Origin: Amycolatopsis iheyensis
GTDB lineage: Bacteria; Actinomycetota; Actinomycetes; Mycobacteriales; Pseudonocardiaceae
NCBI RefSeq assembly: GCF_024703995.1
Contig: NZ_JAMXQV010000020.1
Span: 62,001-126,000, forward strand
DNA: 64,000 bases
Reading direction: 5' to 3'
Position 1 is the first letter of the stretch; each line of letters starts with the position of its first letter. This document shows positions 28,773-36,500 of the stretch, one piece after another. The notes below the pieces were generated by a model. It searched no databases. It was not told where the DNA came from and worked only from the letters and a program-made list of their open reading frames with translations. A program made the translations under genes and the position numbers.

Positions 28773-29647
28773 TTCAACCCCGTGAAGCCGATGGAATTGA
28801 CCAGCCGGCGGCCGAACACCACGAACAGCAGCAGCATCGGCAGTGCGGCGACGAGCGTGGCGGCCATCAGGCCGGCCCAGTCCAGCGCCGCCTGCGGCGA
28901 GGACTGCTTGAACACCGCGAGCGCCAGGGTGAGCGGGCGGACGGTGTCGTCGTTGGTGACCAGCAGCGGCCACAGGTAGTCGTTCCAGGTGTTGATGAAC
29001 GTGAGCAGCGCCAGCGTCGCGATCGGGGCCGCACTCATCGGCAGCACGATCCGGAAGCAGACGCGCAGCGGGCCGGCGCCGTCGATGATCGCGGCCTCCT
29101 CGATTTCATTGCTGAGCCCGAGCATGAACTGCCGCAGGAAGAAGATGTTGAACGCGGAGAAGAACGCCGTCGGCAGGATCATCCCGCCGAAGCTGTTGAG
29201 CAGGCCGAGGTCCTTGATCAGCACGAAGTTCGGCAGCAGCGTCAGCACCTGCGGCACCATCAGCGCGCTCAGCAGCACCGCGAACACGGCGTTGCGGCCC
29301 TTCCAGCGCAGCCGCGAGAACGCGAACGCGGCCAGTGCGGAGAAGAACACTGTGCAGAGCGTCAGCAGCACCGCGTAGATCACCGAGTTCCGCAGCGCGG
29401 ACAGCAGGTCGATCGACGCCGCCGACCCGCCCTGGGCCGCGGCTTCGGCGGGCGACGCCAGGCCCAGCGCGCGCTTGAACGCGCCGAGCGTGAACCCGAC
29501 CGGGCCGGGTGACGACGGGTCCGTGGCCAGGGCGTAGTTGTTCGACAGCGCGGTCCGCACGATCCAGTAGAACGGGAAGATCGTGACGACCAGGACGAGC
29601 ACGAGGTACGCCCAGGCGACAACCCGGCCCGGCGAGATCCGGCGCAC
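28769..29647 (-). CDS. carbohydrate ABC transporter permease (MalG-type)
   Basis: A 292-residue inner-membrane permease with six predicted helices. The cytoplasmic EAA loop that docks the ATPase is EEAAIIDGAGPLRVCFRIVLP-like (EAAIIDGAG core), and the C-terminus is the typical FVVFGRRLVNSIGFTGLK form of family CUT1 MalG subunits. The start is GTG at 29647, with AGGAGG 4-5 nt upstream. It lies 8 nt behind the other permease gene and overlaps GH95 by 4 bp. A periplasmic-side insertion of low-complexity Ala/Ser (about residues 60-75) lies between helices 1 and 2. Confidence 0.94.
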   Translation of the reverse strand: MRRISPGRVVAWAYLVLVLVVTIFPFYWIVRTALSNNYALATDPSSPGPVGFTLGAFKRALGLASPAEAAAQGGSAASIDLLSALRNSVIYAVLLTLCTVFFSALAAFAFSRLRWKGRNAVFAVLLSALMVPQVLTLLPNFVLIKDLGLLNSFGGMILPTAFFSAFNIFFLRQFMLGLSNEIEEAAIIDGAGPLRVCFRIVLPMSAAPIATLALLTFINTWNDYLWPLLVTNDDTVRPLTLALAVFKQSSPQAALDWAGLMAATLVAALPMLLLFVVFGRRLVNSIGFTGLK

Positions 29648-29655
29648 GATCCCTC

Positions 29656-30552
29656 CTAGTTGGTGTCGGACTCGCCGGCGCGAGCCAGCTTCAGCTGGGC
29701 GAAGGTGACGGCGGCCAGCAGCACGAACAGGGCCAGCGACATGGTCGCGGCGTAGCCGAAGTCGAACTGGCCGAACGCCTTGTCGTAGATGTACATCTGC
29801 AGCACCTTCGACGCGTTCGCCGGACCGCCCTTGGTGGTCACCTGGACGATGTCGAAGATCTGGAACGAGCTGATCACCGTCAGCACCACGACCATCACCA
29901 GGATCGGCCGCAGCAGCGGGACGGTGAGCCGGCGGAACATCTGGAGCTCGCTCGCGCCGTCGATCCGGCCGGCTTCGTACACAGTGGACGGGATGGTCTG
30001 CAGCCCGGCGAAGATCAGCACCGCGTTGTAGCCCATGGACTTCCAGACGTTGAGCCCGGCGAGCGTCGGCACTGCCCAGCCGCTGGAGCCGAAGAACAGG
30101 ACCGGGTGCCCGGTCAGCTTCGCCAGGACGATGTTGACGACGCCGAGCTGCGGGTCCAGCATCCACGACCAGACCAGCGCGGTGACCACGCCCGAGATGA
30201 GGAACGGCAGGATCAGCAGCCCGCGGATCGTGGCCGACACCGCGAGCCGGTGCAGGATCACCGCCGTCACCAGGGAAACGAGGATCCCGAGCACCACCGA
30301 CAGCGCCACGAAGTAGACCGTGACGAAGAGGGAGTGCCAGAACTCGCCGTCCCGCACGAGGTCCTCGAAGTTGCGCACCCCGATCCAGCGCGGCTCGGTG
30401 AGGACGTGGAACTCGGTGAAGCTGAGGTAGAGCCCCCGCAGGGTCGGGTAGGCGAAGAACACCGCGAACCCGCCGAGCGCGGGGCTGACGAGCAGCCACG
30501 CGATCGGCGCGTCCCGGCCCCTAGACGGTGATCTTGTCGACGTCGTAGACAT
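29656..30552 (-). CDS. carbohydrate ABC transporter permease (MalF-type)
   Basis: A 298-residue permease with six membrane helices (first LLVSPALGGFAVFFAYPTL) and the EAA-loop sequence YEAGRIDGASELQMFRRLTVP-like (EAGRIDGAS core). It is the MalF-type partner of the following permease. The ATG at 30552 lies 32 bp inside the end of the GH27 gene with a weak ribosome site (AGG), so its translation is probably coupled to GH27 translation. It joins an exported enzyme directly to the uptake system for its product. Confidence 0.93.
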   Translation of the reverse strand: MSTTSTRSPSRGRDAPIAWLLVSPALGGFAVFFAYPTLRGLYLSFTEFHVLTEPRWIGVRNFEDLVRDGEFWHSLFVTVYFVALSVVLGILVSLVTAVILHRLAVSATIRGLLILPFLISGVVTALVWSWMLDPQLGVVNIVLAKLTGHPVLFFGSSGWAVPTLAGLNVWKSMGYNAVLIFAGLQTIPSTVYEAGRIDGASELQMFRRLTVPLLRPILVMVVVLTVISSFQIFDIVQVTTKGGPANASKVLQMYIYDKAFGQFDFGYAATMSLALFVLLAAVTFAQLKLARAGESDTN

Positions 30553-32509
30553 AGCCTGCCTGGTTGCCGATCTGGACGGTGTTGGCCCCGGCCTGGAGGT
30601 ACACCGGCACGGTGACGGTCTGCGGCGTGTTCCAGTCGTTGTCGTTGCTGCCGGCGACCGGCAGCGGGAACGACGTCCCGTTCACCGTGACGATGCCGGT
30701 CCGGCTGGAGTCGCCGTCCACATAGGACAACTGCATCAGGTAGGTGCCGGCCTTGGCCGCGGTGACCGTCGGCAGGACGACGTAGCCGCTGCCGCCGAGG
30801 TAGCCGACCTTCTTGCCGTTGCTGCAGTTGCAGTCGTACACGGTCGCGCCGCCCTGCGGGCTGCCGTTCTCGGCCTCGTACGCCTTGGGGCCGTCGGCGG
30901 CTGTCGTCGTCACGCTGATCTTCTTGCTGTTCGCGGACGGCCTTCCGTGCCGCTGGTCGGCGACGACCGTGAAGTCGTAGCTCGTCGACGGCTTGAGCCC
31001 GGTGACCGTGGCTTTCGCGTCGCTGGTCGTGGCGGTCTTGCGGCCGTTGACGTAGACGTCGTAGCTCTGCGCGCCCTTCGACGCGTCCCAGGCGAGGGAA
31101 ACGCTGGTGCCGGTGGCCGCGGTGCCGTGCACGACGGCCGGGGCCGCCAGGGCGCCGCGGTCGCGCGGGGTGACCTTGAACAGCCGCGAACCGTGCACGG
31201 GCAGGTCGGCGGTGGTGGTGCCGACGTTCTGGTGCGCCCAGAGGTCGCGGATCTCGACCGGGCCGGTGATACCGAGCTGCGCGAGGTCGGCGGAGACGCG
31301 GGCGGGCGTCGCGGCGAGGTTGAACAGCGCGACCGTGTAGCTGCCGTCGGCGTTGCGGTTGTACCAGACCTGCTGGTCGGTCGTCTGGCTCACCGGCTTG
31401 GCCGGGATCCCGGCCTGGTTGACCGCGATCACCTCGTCGTTGGTGAGCAGCTTGACGCCGTAGTCGTCGAGCTGGGTCAAGTCGTCGCCGATGTAGAGCG
31501 GCGCGGCCTCGATGGCCCACAGCGTCATGTAGCTCTGGCGCTCGGCCGGGGTGAGGCCGTCCATTTTGCCGCTGCCGACGTCGAGGGAGTCGAGGTTGTT
31601 CCAGTGCCCGGGGCCGGCGTCGGGGATCCACTGCACGACGTCGTTCCAGCGCTGCTTGACCGAGTTGTTCCAGGTCACGAGCGTGTCGCAGTAGCACTCG
31701 ACGTCGGTGTCGACGCGCCAGCCGTTGGTGTTGGCCTGCCAGACGTCGGCCTGGCGGTGGCTCAGCGCCCAGGAGACGACGAACTCCATCGGGCGGCCGG
31801 TCTTCGCGATGGCTTTGTGCCACGCTTCGACGTCGGAAGTGTTGGTGTAGTTCTCGCCGCCCTTGAAGGAGCCGGGGCCGACGCCGTCGAGCTTGAGGAA
31901 GTCGACGCCCCAGCCGGCCAGCAGCTTCGCCACGGAGTCCACGTAGGACTGGGCGCACGGGTTCGTGAAGTCGATCTTGTAGGCGGAGTCCCAGCCGTTG
32001 GTCTTGCGCAGGTCGGGGTAGACGAGGTCCTTGGTGTGGCAGTTCGTGGTGCCCGCGATGGGGGAATTGCCGTCGTTGTAGGCCTTGAGGTCGAGGCCGA
32101 CGGCCAGGTAGGACCCGAGCTTCAGGCCCTTCTTGTGGACGTAGTCGGCGACGTGCTTCATGCCGTCCGGGAACGTCGTCGGGTTGACGACCGGGCGGGC
32201 GTTCTCGTCGAAGCCGTTCGACCAGCCGGCGTCGATGTTGACGTAGGTGTAGCCATGCTCCTTGAACTTCGCGGCGAGGACGTCGGCCTGCTGGAGGACG
32301 TGGGCCTCGGTGAGCCAGCTGGCCGGGCCGGTCGGGTTGACGCCCGGGTAGTTCGTCGACTCGAGGCTCCAGCTGCTCCAGCCCAGGTAGGGCTTCTGGG
32401 CGACCGGGGTCGTCGCTTGTTCGGCTTCCGCGGCGGGCGCGGTGAGCAGGCCCGCGATCACCGTCAGTCCGGCGAGGGCACCCAAGGCCCGTCTGCCGCG
32501 TGCTGCCAT
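30521..32509 (-). CDS. secreted GH27 alpha-galactosidase-like enzyme with Fn3 and CBM35-like domains
   Basis: A 662-residue exported glycosidase. Residues 1-30 form a signal peptide. The GH27 (beta/alpha)8 catalytic domain is at about 38-330 (KPYLGWSSWS, YVNIDAGW, nucleophile Asp in VDFLKLDGVG, acid/base region WRVDTDVECYCD), and a GH27-type C-terminal beta domain at about 330-430. A fibronectin type III domain (about 435-515) and a C-terminal CBM35/CBM6-like domain (about 525-662; YEAENGSPQGG to YVYDVDKITV) follow. Alpha-galactosidase and beta-L-arabinopyranosidase activities both occur in GH27. The ATG at 32509 is behind AAGGAG. It is the first gene of the operon; a GATCCTATAGGATC palindrome lies 66 bp upstream. 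Confidence 0.93.
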   Translation of the reverse strand: MAARGRRALGALAGLTVIAGLLTAPAAEAEQATTPVAQKPYLGWSSWSLESTNYPGVNPTGPASWLTEAHVLQQADVLAAKFKEHGYTYVNIDAGWSNGFDENARPVVNPTTFPDGMKHVADYVHKKGLKLGSYLAVGLDLKAYNDGNSPIAGTTNCHTKDLVYPDLRKTNGWDSAYKIDFTNPCAQSYVDSVAKLLAGWGVDFLKLDGVGPGSFKGGENYTNTSDVEAWHKAIAKTGRPMEFVVSWALSHRQADVWQANTNGWRVDTDVECYCDTLVTWNNSVKQRWNDVVQWIPDAGPGHWNNLDSLDVGSGKMDGLTPAERQSYMTLWAIEAAPLYIGDDLTQLDDYGVKLLTNDEVIAVNQAGIPAKPVSQTTDQQVWYNRNADGSYTVALFNLAATPARVSADLAQLGITGPVEIRDLWAHQNVGTTTADLPVHGSRLFKVTPRDRGALAAPAVVHGTAATGTSVSLAWDASKGAQSYDVYVNGRKTATTSDAKATVTGLKPSTSYDFTVVADQRHGRPSANSKKISVTTTAADGPKAYEAENGSPQGGATVYDCNCSNGKKVGYLGGSGYVVLPTVTAAKAGTYLMQLSYVDGDSSRTGIVTVNGTSFPLPVAGSNDNDWNTPQTVTVPVYLQAGANTVQIGNQAGYVYDVDKITV

Positions 32510-32575
32510 GACCACTCCTTCGAGGTCGAGGTCGTCAGACATCGGAGGACCACGGCTCGTTTCGCGCGAACCGTG

Positions 32576-32589
32576 GATCCTATAGGATC
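32576..32589. promoter_or_regulatory. GATCCTATAGGATC palindrome upstream of the GH27 operon
   Basis: A perfect 14-bp palindrome with an AT-rich centre in a GC-rich background, 66 bp upstream of the first gene of the glycan operon. GntR/FCD regulators bind short palindromes of this kind, and a GntR gene closes the same cluster (23494-24165). A second inverted repeat, CCACGG...CCGTGG around TTCGCGCGAA (32550-32576), adjoins it and could form a leader hairpin or a LacI-type site. Confidence 0.6.
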
Positions 32590-32693
32590 GATGACTGGAG
32601 ATTCTTGCTGCTCGCGATCGCGGCTGTCAACGGCCGAACCGGACAGAGATCGGACGAATCTGAACTGTCGGGGGTGGCGGTTAGGTTCGGGGC

Positions 32694-33845
32694 ATGCTCA
32701 CCACGCTGGCCGTCGAGAACTACCGCTCCCTGCGCGACCTGGTGCTGCCGCTGTCCGGGCTGACGGTGGTGACGGGCCCGAACGGCAGCGGCAAGTCGAG
32801 CCTGTACCGCGCGCTGCGGCTGCTGGCGGAGGCGTCGCGCAACGGCGCGGTGGCCGCGTTGGCCCTCGAAGGCGGTCTTCCGTCGACGTTGTGGGCGGGC
32901 CCGGAGAACGGCTCCCACCCGGGCCGGCGTGTCCAAGGGACGGTCCGCACGAAGCCGGTCGGCCTCAGGCTGGGTTTCGCGGGCGACGAGTTCGGCTACG
33001 CGCTGGACCTCGGGCTGCCGGTGCCGACCGAGACGATGTTCAACCTGGACCCGGAGTTCAAGCGGGAGGCGGTCTGGTCGGGGCCGGTGCTTCGCCCGGC
33101 TGCCCTGCTGGCGGACCGGGCCGGCCCTTCGGTGCGCACGCGCGGTTCCTCGGGCGGCTGGGATCCAGAGACGTTCCGGATCCGGCTGACGGACAGCATG
33201 CTGAGCGAGTTCGCGGACCCGCGGGCGTGCCCGGAGCTGCTGGTGGTGCGGGAGCGGATCCGCTCGTGGCGCTTCTACGACCACTTCCGCACGGACGCGG
33301 CGGCGCCGGCCCGCCAGCCCCGGGCGGGAACCCGCACGTTCGTGCTGGCCCACGACGGTTCCGACTTGGCATCGGCGTTGCAGACGATCATCGAGATCGG
33401 CCGCGCTTCGGAGCTGGCGTCGGTGGTGGACGCGGCGTTCCCGGGATCCCGTCTCGCGGTGGAGCCGCTGGACGGCGTGCTGTCATTGCGCTTCCACCAG
33501 CACGGGTTGCTGCGGCCGTTGTCGGCGGCGGAGCTGTCGGACGGGACGTTGCGGTTCCTGCTGTGGGTGGCGGCGTTGCTGACGCCGCGGCCGCCTGAGC
33601 TGTTGGTGCTGAACGAGCCGGAGACTTCGCTGCACCCTGACTTGCTCCCGGCGTTGGCTGTTTTGATCGCTACCGCGGCCAAGGAGACTCAGCTGGTGGT
33701 GGTTTCGCACGCGTCTTCGCTGATCAGGGCGTTGGCCGAGGTGGCGGAGGTCGGGGCGGTGGAGCTGGAGAAGGAGAACGGGGAGACCAAGCTGGTCGAG
33801 CAGGGGCGGCTGGACCGGCCGAGCTGGCACTGGCCGAAGCGCTGA
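32694..33845 (+). CDS. AAA family ATPase (RecF/OLD-like, SMC-type nucleotide-binding)
   Basis: A 383-residue ATPase of the RecF/OLD/DUF-type group. It has LAVENYRSLRDLVLPLSG at the N-terminus, Walker A GPNGSGKSS at residues 28-36, an ABC-signature-like LSDGTLRFLLW, Walker B LLVLNEPETSLHPDLLP, and the H-loop VVSHASSLI. No nuclease (Toprim) domain follows, so it is the ATPase part alone. Relatives are paired with a nuclease or partner gene in defence systems, but here no partner is adjacent: a GH27 gene is divergent on the left, and only inverted repeats follow on the right. The ATG start lacks a clear ribosome site. Function unknown. Confidence 0.88.
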   Translation: MLTTLAVENYRSLRDLVLPLSGLTVVTGPNGSGKSSLYRALRLLAEASRNGAVAALALEGGLPSTLWAGPENGSHPGRRVQGTVRTKPVGLRLGFAGDEFGYALDLGLPVPTETMFNLDPEFKREAVWSGPVLRPAALLADRAGPSVRTRGSSGGWDPETFRIRLTDSMLSEFADPRACPELLVVRERIRSWRFYDHFRTDAAAPARQPRAGTRTFVLAHDGSDLASALQTIIEIGRASELASVVDAAFPGSRLAVEPLDGVLSLRFHQHGLLRPLSAAELSDGTLRFLLWVAALLTPRPPELLVLNEPETSLHPDLLPALAVLIATAAKETQLVVVSHASSLIRALAEVAEVGAVELEKENGETKLVEQGRLDRPSWHWPKR

Positions 33846-33899
33846 CCGTGCCCGCGACGGCGGCCGGCAACTCGAGCCGGCCACGAGATCACCAGACCT

Positions 33900-34013
33900 C
33901 CCCCGCCCCTCGTCCTCGCCGCCCTTCAGTCGGCGGTTGAGCTTGTCAAGGCACGCTTTCCCGCCTTGACAAGCTCAACCGGCGGCTGAACACTCCGCGA
34001 GGAGGGGCGGGGG
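33900..34013. repeat. 114-bp imperfect inverted repeat
   Basis: A nested inverted repeat between the AAA ATPase and LacI genes. Outer arms are CCCCCGCCCCT and AGGGGCGGGGG. Middle arms are TTCAGTCGGCGG and CCGGCGGCTGAA-like (imperfect). The core is a perfect 15-bp pair, TTGAGCTTGTCAAGG (33937-33951) and CCTTGACAAGCTCAA (33964-33978), with a 12-nt loop. It may end the ATPase transcript, or be a small dispersed non-coding element. No coding frame is supported within it. Confidence 0.75.
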
Positions 34014-34109
34014 ATGTCGGTTCCGGCCTTTCAAGAAATGTCCTCGCCGGACGGGCAGGCTCCGGGATGACCGGGGCTCCCACAGTCCCGTCACGTTGTC
34101 GAGGGGGTC

Positions 34110-34256
34110 GCTGGGTGGTCATCCCGTCGCCTGATCGAGGCCTATCACTTTGAGCCAGGCCCGCAAGCCTTCGTACTTCTCCGCGCCTCGATGAGGTGGT
34201 TGCGGGCCTGGCTCAAAGTGATTTTCTGGCCTCAGGCGACGGGATGACCACCCAGC
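34110..34256. repeat. 147-bp long hairpin-forming inverted repeat
   Basis: The arms of about 57-60 nt, GCTGGGTGGTCATCCCGTCG... (from 34110) and its complement ...CGACGGGATGACCACCCAGC (to 34256), match over their outer 24 nt and again over ATCACTTTGAGCCAGGCCCG, separated by a short asymmetric internal loop, with a 25-nt apical loop. It lies 15 bp before the LacI stop. It looks like a palindromic mobile or dispersed element (MITE/REP-like) or a structured terminator; no transposase is present. The 96 nt between this and the preceding repeat hold nothing recognised. Confidence 0.8.
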
Positions 34257-34270
34257 TTCGTGTTGTGGGC

Positions 34271-35269
34271 TCAGCCGCGCGTGCTCTCCCTGATCTCCAG
34301 GGCGAACGGCGTCTGGATGTCCTGGGCCGGCAGGGTCTTCTCCCCCGTGATGCGCCGGTGCACCAGGTCGATCGCCGCCTCCGCCAACGCCATCTTGTCC
34401 GGGGCGATCGTTGTCAGCGACGGCAACGAGAACGCGCTCTCCTCGTTGTTGTCGAACCCCACGATCGCCACGTCCTCCGGTACCCGCAACCCCAGCTCCG
34501 CCACCGCGCGCAACGCGCCGATCGCCAGCAGGTCGTTGAAGCAGAACACCGCGTCCGGGGGCGATGGCAGGGCCAGCAACGAGCGCATCGCCGCCGCGCC
34601 CACCGAGCGGTGCCATTTCTCCGCCGGTGCCACCAGCTCGTCCGAATAGGACAGACCGGCCGCCGACAACCCCGACCGGTAGCCGGCCAGACGCTGCGAA
34701 GACGTCCCACGTGCGGGATTGCGCCCGATCGCCGCAATCCGGGTCCGCCCCAACGAGGCCAAGTGCGACACCGCGGTCTGCGCCGCCAGGACGTTGTCGA
34801 TCGCCACATGATCGATCGGCACGTCGACCGCGTGCTCGCCCAGCATCACCAGCGGAATCTCCCCCGGCGACGGGAAGTCGGCCGCCTCCAGGGCTTCCGG
34901 GTGCACCAGCGCTCCGTCGACCAGGTGCGGGCCCAGCGAGAACAGCGTCTCGCGCTCGCGGGACCGCGTGCCCTGCGTCTGTTCGATCAGGACGCTCCAC
35001 CCGCGCTTCTGCGCCGCCGTGATGACCAGACCGGCCAGCTCGCCGAAGTACGGGATCGACAGCTCCGGCACCATCAGCGCCAGGAACCCCGTGCGCCCGC
35101 GACGCAGGTTGCGTGCTCCGACGTTCGGCCGGTAACCGGTCGCCGCCAGGGCTTCTTCGACGCGGCGGCGGTTTTCCGGCTTCACGAAGGCGTAGCCGTT
35201 CACCACGTTCGACACCGTCTTCACCGACACTCCGGCGAGCGTGGCGACGTCTTTGAGCGTCACGGTCAC
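34271..35269 (-). CDS. LacI family transcriptional regulator
   Basis: A 332-residue repressor. The DNA-binding domain is TLKDVATLAGVSVKTVSNVVNG with the hinge helix near residues 45-60 (RPNVGARNLRRG), followed by a periplasmic-binding-protein-like sugar domain (ALMVPELSIPYFGELAGLV, AIDNVLAAQTAVSHLASLGRTRIAAIG, AVFCFNDLLAIGALRA, AIVGFDNNEESAFSLPSLTTI). The start is GTG at 35269 with AAGGAG 6 nt before; longer in-frame starts run into the neighbour and are rejected. It is divergent from the galactofuranose-type transporter and shares a strong operator with it, so it most likely represses that operon and GH2. Confidence 0.95.
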   Translation of the reverse strand: MTVTLKDVATLAGVSVKTVSNVVNGYAFVKPENRRRVEEALAATGYRPNVGARNLRRGRTGFLALMVPELSIPYFGELAGLVITAAQKRGWSVLIEQTQGTRSRERETLFSLGPHLVDGALVHPEALEAADFPSPGEIPLVMLGEHAVDVPIDHVAIDNVLAAQTAVSHLASLGRTRIAAIGRNPARGTSSQRLAGYRSGLSAAGLSYSDELVAPAEKWHRSVGAAAMRSLLALPSPPDAVFCFNDLLAIGALRAVAELGLRVPEDVAIVGFDNNEESAFSLPSLTTIAPDKMALAEAAIDLVHRRITGEKTLPAQDIQTPFALEIRESTRG

Positions 35270-35320
35270 GGGCGGCTCCTTCTCAGGTGGTGAGCACGAA
35301 GCATAGCGACATTTTGCCGG

Positions 35321-35347
35321 TTTACAACGTTGTTCCAACGATGTAAA
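35321..35347. promoter_or_regulatory. LacI-type operator between lacI-family and sugar-uptake genes
   Basis: TTTACAACGTTG-TTC-CAACGATGTAAA is a 12-bp-arm inverted repeat with one mismatch pair and a 3-nt spacer, AT-rich at its ends. It lies 51 bp before the LacI-family GTG and 76 bp before the binding protein GTG, so binding would block both promoters. The size and symmetry are typical for LacI/GalR repressors. Confidence 0.82.
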
Positions 35348-35423
35348 AAGTACCTCAAGGCTCCCGCGGTGACTCCGATCACCCCGGTGAGCGGGCCCCA
35401 CCGTCGCTGCCCGAGGAGTCACC

Positions 35424-36500
35424 GTGCCGCTGTCCACCCGTCCCCGCCTGGTCCTGGTCACCGCGGCCGCCGCCGCGCTCACCCTCACCTCCTGCACCGC
35501 CCGGGAGGAGACGCCGGCCGCCCCGTCGAACGGGAGCGGGCCGGCCGCGTCCGCGCAGTCCGTCGCGCCGAGCGCCGATGGCTGCACCATCGACAAGACC
35601 GGTTACCCCAAGGTCGACCTGAAGACCGCGGTGGTCGGTTTCTCACAGTCCGAAAAGGAAGCCAACCCCTTCCGGATCGCCGAGACGCAGTCCATCAAGG
35701 ACGAAGCCGCCAAGGTCGGCATCGCGAGCGACAAGCTGCTCGTCACCAACGCCCAGAGCGACCTGAACAAGCAGATCAGCGACATCAAGTCGATGCTCGA
35801 CCGGGGCGCGCAGCTGCTCGTCGTCGCGCCGCTGAACTCCGACGGCCTCCAGCCCGCGCTCGACGCGGCGAAGGCCAAGAAGGTCCCGGTCGTCACCATC
35901 GACCGCAAGGTGACGTCGCAGCCGTGCACCGACTACCTGACCTTCATCGGCTCGAACTTCGTCGAGCAGGGCAAGCGCGCCGCGCAGGCCATGGTCAAGG
36001 CGACGGGCGGCAACGGCAAGGTCGCCATCCTGCTCGGCTCGTCCGGCAACAACGTGACCACCGACCGCACCTCGGGCTTCAAGGACGAGCTCGCGAAGAC
36101 GCCCGGCCTGTCCGTGGTCGTCGAGCAGACCGGTGAGTTCGACCGGTCCAAGGGCCAGTCCGTGATGGAGCAGCTCATCCAGAGCCACCCGGACATCACC
36201 GCCGTCTACGCCGAAAACGACGAGATGGGCGTGGGCGCGGTCAACGCGCTCAAGACCGCCGGCAAGGCGCCGGGCAAGGACGTCAAGATCGTCTCGGTCG
36301 ACGGCACCCGCAACGCCGTGCAGCTCATCGCCGACGGCAGCTACAACGCCGTGATCGAGTCCAACCCGCGCTTCGGCCCGCTGGCCTTCCAGACGCTGCA
36401 GAAGTTCGAGGGCGGCGAGGCCATCCCGGCGAGCATCGTCATCACCGACGACCAGTACGACGAGACCAACGCGGCCCAGAAGGTCGGGAACGCGTACTGA
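35424..36500 (+). CDS. galactofuranose/ribose-type ABC transporter substrate-binding lipoprotein (YtfQ-like)
   Basis: A 358-residue lipid-anchored binding protein of the Peripla_BP_4 type. The signal peptide ends in the lipobox LTSC (Cys24), followed by a Pro/Ser linker. The motif KTAVVGFSQSEKEANPFRIA closely resembles YtfQ-type galactofuranose-binding proteins, with the later NSDGLQPALDAAKAKKVPVV and VYAENDEMGVGAVNAL supporting this. Sugar identity is inferred from this resemblance and the four-gene transporter layout. The start is GTG at 35424 behind GAGGAG. Its TGA overlaps the ATPase ATG. Confidence 0.93.
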   Translation: MPLSTRPRLVLVTAAAAALTLTSCTAREETPAAPSNGSGPAASAQSVAPSADGCTIDKTGYPKVDLKTAVVGFSQSEKEANPFRIAETQSIKDEAAKVGIASDKLLVTNAQSDLNKQISDIKSMLDRGAQLLVVAPLNSDGLQPALDAAKAKKVPVVTIDRKVTSQPCTDYLTFIGSNFVEQGKRAAQAMVKATGGNGKVAILLGSSGNNVTTDRTSGFKDELAKTPGLSVVVEQTGEFDRSKGQSVMEQLIQSHPDITAVYAENDEMGVGAVNALKTAGKAPGKDVKIVSVDGTRNAVQLIADGSYNAVIESNPRFGPLAFQTLQKFEGGEAIPASIVITDDQYDETNAAQKVGNAY

